This document shows positions 34,203-42,485 of a stretch of DNA of 42,502 nt, one piece after another (position 1 is the stretch's first letter; every line of letters begins with the position of its first letter). The notes below the pieces were generated by a model. It made no database searches. It was not told the DNA's origin and saw nothing but the letters and a program-made list of their open reading frames with translations. The translations under genes were made by a program, and so were the position numbers. The stretch is from positions 1 to 42,502 of the forward strand of contig JACMKU010000153.1 of assembly GCA_014379965.1 (NCBI GenBank). Direction: 5' to 3'. This DNA comes from Chitinophagaceae bacterium (GTDB lineage Bacteria; Bacteroidota; Bacteroidia; Chitinophagales; Chitinophagaceae).

Positions 34203-34853
34203 TTACACACGTGTGATATCGGTCCGATCGGACTTCAATTCCGATCTCAACTTTTTATCCATCTCTTCTTCGAGTTCTACTACGCCACCTGTCACGGCGT
34301 ATTTCATGGCCTCACCGGAGGTGATATGTTCTATTTTCTTAACCCTGTTCCTCGGTAATATATAAAGCTGACCGGCGAAATTGTAGGCCTGTGGAACGTA
34401 CACTGCAACCTTATCGGATCCCATATCAAACTTATGCATCTCGTCATCTGTGAGAAACCCAACGATCCAGACATCCTCTGAGAACACGTTTGCAAGCACT
34501 GCCTTATTGAATCGTTTCTTGTCACCGGCGAAAGCCTCGAAGAAATCTTTAGTTGACGAGTAAATGAATTTTATGCCGGGCGTCCTCTCCATCCATTGAT
34601 CGAAGAAACTGATCGCGCTGCCCATGATGAAATTGGAGCTGATCCATCCGACTAGTAATACAAAGACGATAATGATCGCGAAGCCAAGACCCGGGATGTT
34701 TACATAGGGCCGAAGAATGCTGTCCACCTTATCAAATAACCAGTATAGTACATAGGCTGTAATTCCGATGGGAGCGAGAATGATGATGCCCTGGATAAAG
34801 TAGCGGAGTAGCTTCTTCGCAGTAATGCTTTGTGAGATACGTGAACCCTTCAT
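34203..34853 (-). CDS. DUF502 family membrane protein
   Basis: I chose the ATG at 34853 (MKGSRISQSITAKKLLRYF) rather than the TTG at 34874. The 216-residue product has two membrane segments (about residues 21-43, GIIILAPIGITAYVLYWLF, and 56-80, LGFAIIIVFVLLVGWISSNF). A soluble C-terminal part follows with the DUF502 blocks RTPGIKFIYSSTKDF, VGFLTDD and VAVYVPQAYNFAGQLYILPRNRV. The last 35 residues are acidic and charged. The family's function is not known to me; plant members are small membrane proteins. It ends 11 bp before the phospholipase remnant on the same strand, so the pair was probably once one operon. Confidence 0.85.
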   Translation of the reverse strand: MKGSRISQSITAKKLLRYFIQGIIILAPIGITAYVLYWLFDKVDSILRPYVNIPGLGFAIIIVFVLLVGWISSNFIMGSAISFFDQWMERTPGIKFIYSSTKDFFEAFAGDKKRFNKAVLANVFSEDVWIVGFLTDDEMHKFDMGSDKVAVYVPQAYNFAGQLYILPRNRVKKIEHITSGEAMKYAVTGGVVELEEEMDKKLRSELKSDRTDITRV

Positions 34854-34885
34854 GCAGGCAGTTTTGACGGGCAAAGGTAGTTACT

Positions 34886-35033
34886 AAACGTTTAACGTTT
34901 AACGTTTAAAGGTTTAACGTTCTTTAATTGGAGGATTTTCTCACATCTCGAACCGTTTTTTAATTGGTACTACAGGTAAAAACTCATTCGATTTTAGGAA
35001 CGTTAAACGTTAAACCTTAAACGTTAAACGGTT
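34886..35033. repeat. Facing-arm GTTTAAC heptad array between divergent DUF502 and tetR
   Basis: The left arm 34886-34922 and the right arm 34996-35033 consist of GTTTAAC heptads and their reverse complements, differing by only a few bases when paired. The spacer of 73 bp shows nothing recognisable. The same word family occurs at 23424-23441 and 42340-42485. Unlike other arrays it lies between two gene starts, not after a stop. Confidence 0.8.
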
Positions 35034-35075
35034 TCCATCGAACGTCCGTTAGCTGAAACTTCTAAAAAAAAGAAG

Positions 35076-35107
35076 ATGGAAACTGCGGTTACGAAAAAAG
35101 TTTCCAT
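35076..35107 (+). promoter_or_regulatory. Candidate TetR operator over the tetR promoter
   Basis: ATGGAAACT at 35076-35084 and AGTTTCCAT at 35099-35107 form a perfect 9-bp inverted repeat with a 14-bp spacer. A further half site, GTTTCCAT, is at 35031-35038. The right half touches the -7 element TAGTTTTG at 35107-35114, so binding there should block transcription. The adjacent TetR gene is the obvious candidate to bind it. Confidence 0.6.
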
Positions 35108-35114
35108 AGTTTTG
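35107..35114 (+). promoter_or_regulatory. Promoter -7 element of tetR and the efflux operon
   Basis: TAGTTTTG is a perfect match to TAnnTTTG and lies 17 bp before the tetR ATG. A -33 TTG at the right distance is not evident, which may mean an activator is needed or that the promoter is weak. Confidence 0.5.
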
Positions 35115-35131
35115 CCCCTCATTTAGTGAGT

Positions 35132-35767
35132 ATGGAAGCAAAGGAAAGAATACTGGTCAAGGCGGAAGAATTATTCATGAAGTATGGAATAAGGTCGGTA
35201 TCGATGGATGATATCGCCAACAACCTGGGAATGTCAAAGAAGACATTGTACCAATACTATGCAGACAAGGATGAGTTGGTAGATGCCGTGGTAGAAGGTC
35301 ATATTAGCGAGATACAGGTAGACTGTATCGGTTGCAAAACTGATGCACGCGACGCCATCCATGAGATCTTCATTATGATGGAAAGGATCATGGAGGAGTT
35401 CAACAACATGAACCCGATGCTTCTTTACGACCTCGAGAAGTTTCACTTTAAGGCCTATCAACGTTTTCGTGATCACAAAGACAAATTCCTGGCACGCATC
35501 ATCGCTGCGAATATAGAATGGGGCATTCAGGATGAGCTTTACCGCAGCGATATCAGCATCGACGTCATGAGCAAATTCAGGCTTGAATCGATGATGATTC
35601 CTTTCAATGTATCCGTCTTCCCTCCCGGTAAGTATAACCTTGCCGAGACTTCTGAAAAAATCATTCAGCATTTCGTATATGGTCTCGCCACTATCAAGGG
35701 ACATAAACTAATCCAGAAATACAATGAGCAACGTCAAAAAAATGTTAGTTATGATGAGAATAAATAA
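35132..35767 (+). CDS. TetR family transcriptional regulator
   Basis: The 211-residue product starts at the ATG at 35132 (the GTG at 35126 is an alternative). The N-terminal helix-turn-helix is clear: MEAKERILVKAEELFMKYG, then SVSMDDIANNLGMSKKTLYQYYADKDELVDAV at about 21-52. The C-terminal ligand domain is all-helical and has the YDLEKFHFKAYQRF segment seen in Bacteroidota efflux regulators. It is first in the efflux operon and overlaps the start of the TolC-type gene, so it is co-expressed with the pump it likely represses. A dyad over its own promoter supports autorepression. The inducer is unknown. Confidence 0.9.
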   Translation: MEAKERILVKAEELFMKYGIRSVSMDDIANNLGMSKKTLYQYYADKDELVDAVVEGHISEIQVDCIGCKTDARDAIHEIFIMMERIMEEFNNMNPMLLYDLEKFHFKAYQRFRDHKDKFLARIIAANIEWGIQDELYRSDISIDVMSKFRLESMMIPFNVSVFPPGKYNLAETSEKIIQHFVYGLATIKGHKLIQKYNEQRQKNVSYDENK

Positions 35768-37178
35768 TAGGGCAGTTAGAGTGTTTTCTGCAATGGCCCT
35801 GTTCCCATTCCTGGCAATGGCCCAACCCAGGCCGGATACGGCAAAGACCACAAGGCATGAATTGTCTGTTCAGCAGGCTGTAGATTATGCGCGTAAGAAT
35901 AACGTGCAGGTGAAAAATGCGCTACTCGATGTGAAGTTGCAAGAGCAGGTGAACAGGGAGATTACATCAAACGCGTACCCACACATAAACGCCAATCTCG
36001 GTACTACTTATAATCCAAATGTCGCCACGCAGGTACTTCCAAACTTTATTTCGCCGGCCACCTACCAGGTGCTGGTCGATGAGGGCGTACGGAATGGCGC
36101 GGGTAACCCGATCACCATGCCTGGTGACTTCGGTTTCATAGCTGCACAGTTCGGAACGAAGTACAGTGCAACTGGCGGCCTCAGCCTCACCCAGATTCTA
36201 TTCGATGGCCAGGTTTTCGTGGGGCTACAGGCACGGAGTGCCACGCTCGACTTCCGCCGCAAGAATGTGGAGGTGACTGAAGAAATCATCAAGTCAAATA
36301 TTTACAAGATATATTATCAGCTCGTGGTGAGTAGGACGCAGGTAGAATTATTGGATTCAAATATCAGCCTGATCGATAAACTCCTTCATGATACCCGGAT
36401 CATCTATCAAAACGGTTTCGCAGAACAATTGGACATAGACAAGGTCAGTGTTCAACTCGCCAACCTGCAGACGGAGAAAGTAAAAGTCCTGAACCTGGTT
36501 TCCAACGGGTATTATGGCCTGAAAGTGTTGATGGGGATGCCTATCAATGATGAGCTGATACTTACTGATACATTAAGTGATGAAATTATTAAGGATGGTG
36601 TTTTGGGAAATGAAGTGTTTTCTTATGAAGACAGGAAAGAATTTCAATACGCTAACATCGGGAAGACGCTTAACGAATACAATGTGAGGAGATACAAACT
36701 CAGCCAGATTCCCACGGTAAGCCTGAGTGGAAATTACGCTAAGAATGCACAGCGGGATAAATGGAACTTCTTCGGTAGTGGAGATTGGTTTACGATCTCA
36801 AACATCAATCTGAATGTTGCCATTCCCATTTTCAATGGATTCTTTACAAAGTCTAAGATCGCGCAGGCGAAGATTGAAGTAGAAAAAACCAACAACCAGA
36901 TTGAAGAACTCAAGTTGCAGATCGATAGCGAGGTTGCGGTAGCAAAGAATAATTTCCGCTCAGCAGTTTCGACCCTTGACTTCCAGAAGAGAAACATGGA
37001 ACTGGCGGAGAAGGTTTATCAGCAGACGAAGAAGAAGTACGAGGCGGGTACAGGTTCCCAAACAGAGATAAACACTGCGCAGACGGAAATGAAGGCAGCA
37101 CAGATTTTCTACGTTACCGCTTTGTATGATGCAATCATCGCAAGGGTCGATTTCCTAAAAGCTACGGGCAAACTATAA
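35751..37178 (+). CDS. TolC-type outer membrane efflux protein
   Basis: The product forms the outer-membrane exit duct of a tripartite pump. The start is uncertain: ATGs at 35724, 35742, 35751 and 35754 are all in frame and overlap tetR. I give 35751, which leads MMRINNRAVRVFSAMALFPF to a signal peptide cut after AMAQ. Two OEP repeats follow, beginning ELSVQQAVDYARKNN and, in the second half, ISNINLNVAIPIFNGFFTKSKIAQAKIEVEKTNNQIEELKLQID. Coiled-coil heptads and KKKYEAGTGSQTEINTAQTEM are typical. About 475 residues is the normal length. Overlap with tetR suggests translational coupling. Confidence 0.92.
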   Translation: MMRINNRAVRVFSAMALFPFLAMAQPRPDTAKTTRHELSVQQAVDYARKNNVQVKNALLDVKLQEQVNREITSNAYPHINANLGTTYNPNVATQVLPNFISPATYQVLVDEGVRNGAGNPITMPGDFGFIAAQFGTKYSATGGLSLTQILFDGQVFVGLQARSATLDFRRKNVEVTEEIIKSNIYKIYYQLVVSRTQVELLDSNISLIDKLLHDTRIIYQNGFAEQLDIDKVSVQLANLQTEKVKVLNLVSNGYYGLKVLMGMPINDELILTDTLSDEIIKDGVLGNEVFSYEDRKEFQYANIGKTLNEYNVRRYKLSQIPTVSLSGNYAKNAQRDKWNFFGSGDWFTISNINLNVAIPIFNGFFTKSKIAQAKIEVEKTNNQIEELKLQIDSEVAVAKNNFRSAVSTLDFQKRNMELAEKVYQQTKKKYEAGTGSQTEINTAQTEMKAAQIFYVTALYDAIIARVDFLKATGKL

Positions 37179-37192
37179 CCATATAACTGACA

Positions 37193-38422
37193 ATGACTAT
37201 TAAACTAAAGAATATGAAAAAGATACTGAACGGAACATTGGCTATTTCCTTTCTGCTCCTCCTCGCGGCATGCGGCGGCACGGCGGCAAAAGACCAAAAA
37301 GGCGAACTCGGCGACTTGAAAGTAAAACTCGAAAAGAAGAAGAAGGAAAAGAATACACTTGATGCGGAGGTACGTGAACTGGAAGAGAAGATCGCGAAAG
37401 CTGACCCATCTTCTGCCCAGGCGCAAAAACTGGTTGCCGTGGATACATTGCGCACAAGTGACTTTGTTCACTTTATTGAACTGCAGGGCAAAGTGGATGC
37501 GGACAACGTAGCATACGTTGCTCCTTCAGGAGCACCGGGAATTGTCAGAGCAATATATGTGAAGGAAGGCAGTCGTGTAGGCAAGGGCCAGACTATACTG
37601 AAACTGGATGATGCGCTGCAAAGGCAGGGTGTCATAGCAGCCCAACAGAACGCGGGTGTATTGAAGGCGCGGCTCGCTCAGGCACAGACGATCTATGAGA
37701 GATACCAGAACCTTTGGAAACAAAATATCGGAACGGAGATGAATGTCATCAATGCAAAAGCAGAAGTGGATGCCTTGCAAAGTCAACTCCGTGCTGCGCA
37801 ATCGCAGGTGAGTGCTGCACAGGAACAGCTTAATTATACTACAGTACGCGCCCAGATAAGCGGTATCGTTGATCAGTTAAATGTGAAAGTGGGAGAGATC
37901 TTTTCCGGGGCTGGAGGAAACGGTATGCCTCAGATACTCATCGTCAACAACAACAGTCTGAAAGTAGTCTCCGATGTTCCGGAAAATTATATATCGAGAG
38001 TAAAAAAAGGTGACTCTGTAGAGGTTGTCATATCTGAGACGGGTAGACCTTATCGCTCAGTGATCAATTTAGTTGGCGCTTCAATAGACCCGACAAAAAG
38101 ATCATTCATTGCCGAGGCAAAGCTTGCTTCGGATCCATTGTTGAAGCCTAATCAACTCGCTAAAATGAAGATACTCGACTACAAGGCAAGAGGTGTGGTA
38201 ACCGTGCCGGTGAACGTGATACAGACGGATGAGAAAGGAAAATATGTATTTGTGATTGAAAAAGCCGGTGAAAAGGTGGTGGTGAGAAAAAAGATTGTAA
38301 ACGTTGGCGAAACATACAACGGCGTAAGCGAGATCAAGGGAGGTCTTAATGGGGGCGATGTCATCGTTTCCGAGGGATACCAGACGGTCTATGATGGCCA
38401 ATCGGTTTTAATTAGCAAATAG
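37193..38422 (+). CDS. RND efflux periplasmic adaptor (membrane fusion protein), lipoprotein
   Basis: The adaptor links the inner-membrane pump to the TolC duct. The 409-residue product has a lipoprotein signal (LLLLAAC); the start may be the ATG at 37193 or the one at 37214. After the signal comes a very charged segment of about 35 residues (KLEKKKKEKNTLDAEV and following), likely a coiled coil, placed before the barrel-sandwich part. The core shows VRAIYVKEGSRVGKGQTILKLDD, a hairpin with many AQ repeats, LNYTTVRAQISGIVDQLNVKVGE, and a beta-barrel domain with VPENYISRVKKGDSVEV. The gene is 14 bp after the TolC stop and 55 bp before the pump gene. Confidence 0.92.
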   Translation: MTIKLKNMKKILNGTLAISFLLLLAACGGTAAKDQKGELGDLKVKLEKKKKEKNTLDAEVRELEEKIAKADPSSAQAQKLVAVDTLRTSDFVHFIELQGKVDADNVAYVAPSGAPGIVRAIYVKEGSRVGKGQTILKLDDALQRQGVIAAQQNAGVLKARLAQAQTIYERYQNLWKQNIGTEMNVINAKAEVDALQSQLRAAQSQVSAAQEQLNYTTVRAQISGIVDQLNVKVGEIFSGAGGNGMPQILIVNNNSLKVVSDVPENYISRVKKGDSVEVVISETGRPYRSVINLVGASIDPTKRSFIAEAKLASDPLLKPNQLAKMKILDYKARGVVTVPVNVIQTDEKGKYVFVIEKAGEKVVVRKKIVNVGETYNGVSEIKGGLNGGDVIVSEGYQTVYDGQSVLISK

Positions 38423-38477
38423 GAATTTAGAAATGGGAGGAAGAGCGACCAAAATTGACGGATTCAAATAGTATTAT

Positions 38478-41400
38478 ATGAAAGTTATAGAAGGAATAAA
38501 TAAGAAGTTTAAACAGTTTAAACCAACGAGCTGGGCTATCGATAACAGGACGGCTATATATATCATCGCAATTCTCATTACAGTCTACGGCCTTGTTAAA
38601 TTCAACAGCATGCCGAAAGAACAGTTCCCTGACATCGTTGTACCAACTGTGTCTGTGGTCACCGTATACATCGGTAATTCACCAAAGGATATTGAGAACC
38701 TGGTAACGCGGCCGATCGAAAAGGAGTTGAAGGGCATCACAGGTGCCAAAGTGAACAAGATACAGAGTACGTCGCAGGCGGATTATAGCATGATCGTGGT
38801 GGAATTTGATACGGATGTAAAGACGGAACTGGCGAAGCAGAAGGTGAAAGATGCCATCGACAAGGCCAGGGCCGACCTGCCAAACGATCTCACCCAGGAG
38901 CCTGATGTCCAGGAGTTCGCCTTTAGCGAATTTCCAATCATGTTTGTAAACGTGAGCGGTGACTATGATGGAATAAAATTGAAAGAGTATGCGGATAAGA
39001 TGCAGGATCGTTTCGAGGAATTAAGCGAAATCACACGAGCAGAAATAGTGGGGGCGCCGGAGAGAGAGATACAGGTAAACGTCGATCCTTATAAGATGAC
39101 GGCTGCGCGCATCAATTTTACAGATATCGAGGGTGCAATTAGCAGGGAGAACAGAGACATCACAGGCGGCCTGATTGAAGTAGGGGATATGAAACGCACC
39201 CTTATGATCAAGGGTCAGTTCGCTACCGCGGCGGACTTGCAGAATATTGTTGTGCGTAGCAGTAACCAGGGTGGTACGGTTTATTTGCGCGACATAGCCG
39301 AAATAAAGGATACGATCCGCGATAAAGATAGTTATGCTCGCCTGGATGGAAAGAATGTCGTCACCCTCAACATCGTGAAGAGGGCAGGAGAGAACCTGAT
39401 TGAGGCGGCCGATAAGATCAAGGCTGCTGTAGTGGAGATGCAGGAAAAGGAAGAGCTACCGAAGGATCTTAAAGTGGTGATCACCGGCGACCAGAGTAAG
39501 CAAACGAAGACATCTTTCAGTGAACTTATCAATACCATCATCATCGGTTTCGTACTCGTGTTGATCATCCTGATGTTTTTCATGGGTGTGACAAACGCAT
39601 TCTTCGTCGCGTTAAGTGTCCCGTTGAGCGTATTCGTGGCGTTCCTTTTCCTACCTATTGCCGATGCTATAATAGGTACAAGCGTTACTCTTAATTTCAT
39701 AGTACTGTTTGCCCTCTTGTTTGGGCTAGGTATCATCGTCGACGATGCAATAGTAGTAATCGAAAATACACACCGTATTTATGATAATGGGAAGGTCCCA
39801 ATCGTGCGATCTGCGAAGGAAGCAGCGGGTGAGGTCTTCATACCCGTACTCGCAGGTACGGCCACTACTCTAGCGCCATTCTTCCCGCTGCTATTCTGGG
39901 GCGGACTGATCGGTAAGTTCATGATTTACCTCCCAACCATCCTCATCCTCACACTCGCGGCATCGTTGATAGTTGCATTTATTTTCAACCCAGTGTTTGC
40001 TGTTAGCTTCATGAAGCCCGAAGGAAAAGAGTATGAGAAGCCGAAGCGTGCAATCTTCAGGAATAAGTGGTTCATTAGTTTCATTATCATGGGCGTATTG
40101 CTCCACCTATTTAGCATGCCAGGCATGGCGAATTTCTTATTGCTCATGGCACTGCTGATGGTATTCAATGCATATGTCCTAAACGGCCTCATCCATACCT
40201 TCCAGAAGAAGGCTTTACCCAGGTTGATGGACAGGTATGAGAAGTTATTGCGGTGGGTCTTGAAGGGCAAACGTCCGATCTGGGCATTCGTGTCCCTTTT
40301 TGGAATATTCATCATCTCACTGGTCGCTTTAATGTTCAGGGGAAATAAGCAAACCTTCTTTCCTAGCGGCGACCCGAATTTCGTCTATGTATATTTAAAA
40401 TTACCAGTAGGAACGGATGTCAAACATACTGATAGCGTCACCCGCGTATTGGAACAAAGGGTGTTAAAGGTGTTAGACAAAGAGAAGCCAGGTCAGGAAG
40501 GAAGCATCGTGGAGAGCGTAATAACCAATGTGGCAGTGAGCGCAAATAACCCTCAAGACAACAACCGGAGTGTGCAATCCAATCTTGGTAGAATACAGGT
40601 ATCGTTTGTGGAATACGAGAAACGTCATGGCAAGAGCACGATGCCTTATAAAGAAGAGATAAGAAAAGTGGTGCAGGGCATTCCCGGCGCGAGTGTCCAG
40701 GTGGCGCAGGAAGATGGCGGACCGCCAACCGATCCCCCGGTCAATATCGAAGTTGTCGGCGATAATTTCGAGAACATTGCTTCTATCGCAACTCAATTGT
40801 TCAATTATCTCGATACAAACCGTATTGAAGGAATTGAAAATCTGCAGCCTGACGTTGACTTGAATAACCCCGAGATTACTATAAACGTGAATAGGGAGAG
40901 AGCCCTGATGGAAGGAGTTAGTACAGGCCAGATTGGTATGGAGATACGCACGGCCGTCTTCGGTAAAGAAGTGAGTAAGATCAAGGATGGTGAGGATGAG
41001 TATAAGATACAGTTGAGGTATACCGACCTGCTTCGGAACAATATTACCGACCTGATGAACATGCGGATCACGTTCATGGACATGAATACCATGCAGGTAA
41101 AATCCTTACCGGTGAGCGCAGTCGCTGACGTGGAATATACGAACACAACTGGTGGCGTGAAAAGGAAAAATGTGCGTCGTACCATTCAGTTGCAAGGTGG
41201 TGTTCTCGACCCAACGATGGTTGGGAAAGTCAATGCCGAGCTACAGGTAAAGGTTGACGAGTTCAAGAACAAGGTAAAAATTCCATCAGACGTGTCAATC
41301 AAGCTCAGCGGCCAAAGTGAGCAGGAGAAGGAAACGAATACGTTCCTGTTAACTGCATTCATTATTGCCATCGGCCTGATTTTCCTTATACTCGTTCTAC

Positions 41401-42047
41401 AGTTCAACTCGATGAGTAAGCCATTCATCGTCATCACTGAAATATTTTTCTCCGTCATCGGTGTATTGGTTGGTTATGCGGTCACGGGAATGACGATCGC
41501 GACAATCATGTTGCTGGTAGGTATCGTGGGACTGGCGGGAATCGTAATCAAGAACGGTATCCTTATTATCGAGTTTACCGATGAGCTACGCGGTAGAGGA
41601 ATGCGTACACGAGAGGCGGCCATTCAGGCCGGTAGGATCAGGATCATTCCAGTATTGTTGACGGCGGTAGCCACAATACTTGGACTGTTACCATTGGCGG
41701 TAGGATTCAATATCGATTTCGCCGGTTTATTCCAGCACCTGAGTCCGAATATCTTCTTCGGTGGGGATAGCGTCGTCTTCTGGGGGCCACTTAGCTGGAC
41801 CATCATCTTCGGGTTGATCTTCTCTTTCTTCCTTACGCTGGTGATGGTGCCGAGCATGTACCTGATCGCGGAGAGGCTGAAGAGACCGATGGGGAAATTT
41901 TATGGTACCAAGTTCATCGCCCTTCTTGGGTTTGCAGGTCCCTTCTTCTTCATTTTTGTGGGCTTCATGTATTTGGTTAGAAGAATCCAGGGCAGGAAGG
42001 TGTGGCTTGGCAGGATGAAGCCGGCACCCGTTAAAGCGATAGACTAG
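38478..42047 (+). CDS. RND family efflux pump, AcrB-like permease
   Basis: This proton-driven pump exports hydrophobic or amphiphilic compounds. At 1189 residues it is longer than AcrB (1049). Two six-helix halves and two large periplasmic porter regions are visible. Conserved features include KFNSMPKEQFPDIVVPTV near residue 41, the proton-relay acids Asp422-Asp423 in GLGIIVDDAIVVIEN, and GIVGLAGIVIKNGILIIEF in the second half. Residues about 511-600 form an insertion with two extra hydrophobic helices (near 531-547 and 552-568), common in Bacteroidota relatives as I remember them. The C-terminal tail adds a further helix. Substrates cannot be deduced. A strong terminator follows 73 bp after the stop. 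Confidence 0.95.
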   Translation: MKVIEGINKKFKQFKPTSWAIDNRTAIYIIAILITVYGLVKFNSMPKEQFPDIVVPTVSVVTVYIGNSPKDIENLVTRPIEKELKGITGAKVNKIQSTSQADYSMIVVEFDTDVKTELAKQKVKDAIDKARADLPNDLTQEPDVQEFAFSEFPIMFVNVSGDYDGIKLKEYADKMQDRFEELSEITRAEIVGAPEREIQVNVDPYKMTAARINFTDIEGAISRENRDITGGLIEVGDMKRTLMIKGQFATAADLQNIVVRSSNQGGTVYLRDIAEIKDTIRDKDSYARLDGKNVVTLNIVKRAGENLIEAADKIKAAVVEMQEKEELPKDLKVVITGDQSKQTKTSFSELINTIIIGFVLVLIILMFFMGVTNAFFVALSVPLSVFVAFLFLPIADAIIGTSVTLNFIVLFALLFGLGIIVDDAIVVIENTHRIYDNGKVPIVRSAKEAAGEVFIPVLAGTATTLAPFFPLLFWGGLIGKFMIYLPTILILTLAASLIVAFIFNPVFAVSFMKPEGKEYEKPKRAIFRNKWFISFIIMGVLLHLFSMPGMANFLLLMALLMVFNAYVLNGLIHTFQKKALPRLMDRYEKLLRWVLKGKRPIWAFVSLFGIFIISLVALMFRGNKQTFFPSGDPNFVYVYLKLPVGTDVKHTDSVTRVLEQRVLKVLDKEKPGQEGSIVESVITNVAVSANNPQDNNRSVQSNLGRIQVSFVEYEKRHGKSTMPYKEEIRKVVQGIPGASVQVAQEDGGPPTDPPVNIEVVGDNFENIASIATQLFNYLDTNRIEGIENLQPDVDLNNPEITINVNRERALMEGVSTGQIGMEIRTAVFGKEVSKIKDGEDEYKIQLRYTDLLRNNITDLMNMRITFMDMNTMQVKSLPVSAVADVEYTNTTGGVKRKNVRRTIQLQGGVLDPTMVGKVNAELQVKVDEFKNKVKIPSDVSIKLSGQSEQEKETNTFLLTAFIIAIGLIFLILVLQFNSMSKPFIVITEIFFSVIGVLVGYAVTGMTIATIMLLVGIVGLAGIVIKNGILIIEFTDELRGRGMRTREAAIQAGRIRIIPVLLTAVATILGLLPLAVGFNIDFAGLFQHLSPNIFFGGDSVVFWGPLSWTIIFGLIFSFFLTLVMVPSMYLIAERLKRPMGKFYGTKFIALLGFAGPFFFIFVGFMYLVRRIQGRKVWLGRMKPAPVKAID

Positions 42048-42120
42048 GACTCCGAATATTTGTAAATGAATTGTTTAACGAAAGACCGGACCAGGAATTA
42101 TTGACAGGCATCAAGACAAG

Positions 42121-42148
42121 ACAGCCCCGGAAACGGGGCTGTTCTTTT
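42121..42148 (+). terminator. Rho-independent terminator of the efflux operon
   Basis: ACAGCCCCG at 42121-42129 pairs perfectly with CGGGGCTGT at 42134-42142 around a GAAA tetraloop, and TCTTTT follows. It lies 73 bp after the pump stop and should end the tetR-TolC-MFP-RND transcript. Confidence 0.9.
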
Positions 42149-42304
42149 ACTTGATCATTTTTTTTTGAGACCATGCAGCAGACGGAAAATTTGATTTGTC
42201 ATTATATCGGTAAAGCGGCCAAAATAGTTCTTAAGCTTTGCCTGCTTCATAAATAAATGTCGTAAAAAGTTGGTTTTGTATCCGCCTCACTAACTGCTTA
42301 GCGG

Positions 42305-42336
42305 AAAAAGCGGCTCCTCTCCGGGGCCGTTTTTAT
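42305..42336 (+). terminator. Second Rho-independent terminator, orphan
   Basis: CGGCTCC at 42311-42317 pairs with GGGGCCG at 42323-42329 (one G-T pair) around a 5-nt loop; flanking AAAAA and TTTTT extend the stem and can act on both strands. No gene I can call ends into it on the + strand. The stretch 42149-42304 between the two terminators holds only a 27-codon frame (42173-42256), so a small RNA or a transcript from the right on the - strand are possible reasons for it. Confidence 0.7.
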
Positions 42337-42339
42337 TTT

Positions 42340-42485
42340 GAACGTTTAAGGGTTTAACGTTTAACGTTCCTACGATCAAACTTGCGATATGTAATCGGAC
42401 ATAAAGATTCAGGGCATTTCAGTTCTCCAATGCATGGTCCGAAATCAGAACGTTTAAAGTTAAACCATTAAACGTTAAACGTTCA
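42340..42485. repeat. Facing-arm GTTTAAC heptad array after the efflux operon
   Basis: The left arm 42340-42370 and right arm 42448-42485 both end in GAACGTTTAA-type sequence and are built from GTTTAAC words or their reverse complements. The spacer of 77 bp differs from that of the sister array at 34886-35033. It is immediately downstream of the orphan terminator, and the window ends 17 bp later. Confidence 0.75.

Noticed and set aside
35234..35704. 156-residue - strand frame opposite tetR
   Set aside because: It is antisense to a convincing TetR gene and has no recognisable domain.
42173..42256. 27-codon frame MQQTENLICHYIGKAAKIVL plus seven more residues
   Set aside because: It is too short and lacks supporting signals to call a gene; it is mentioned only with the orphan terminator.
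10642..42485. CRISPR array
   Set aside because: Units are 7-9 bp with no 25-40 bp identical repeats, no regular unique spacers and no cas genes.
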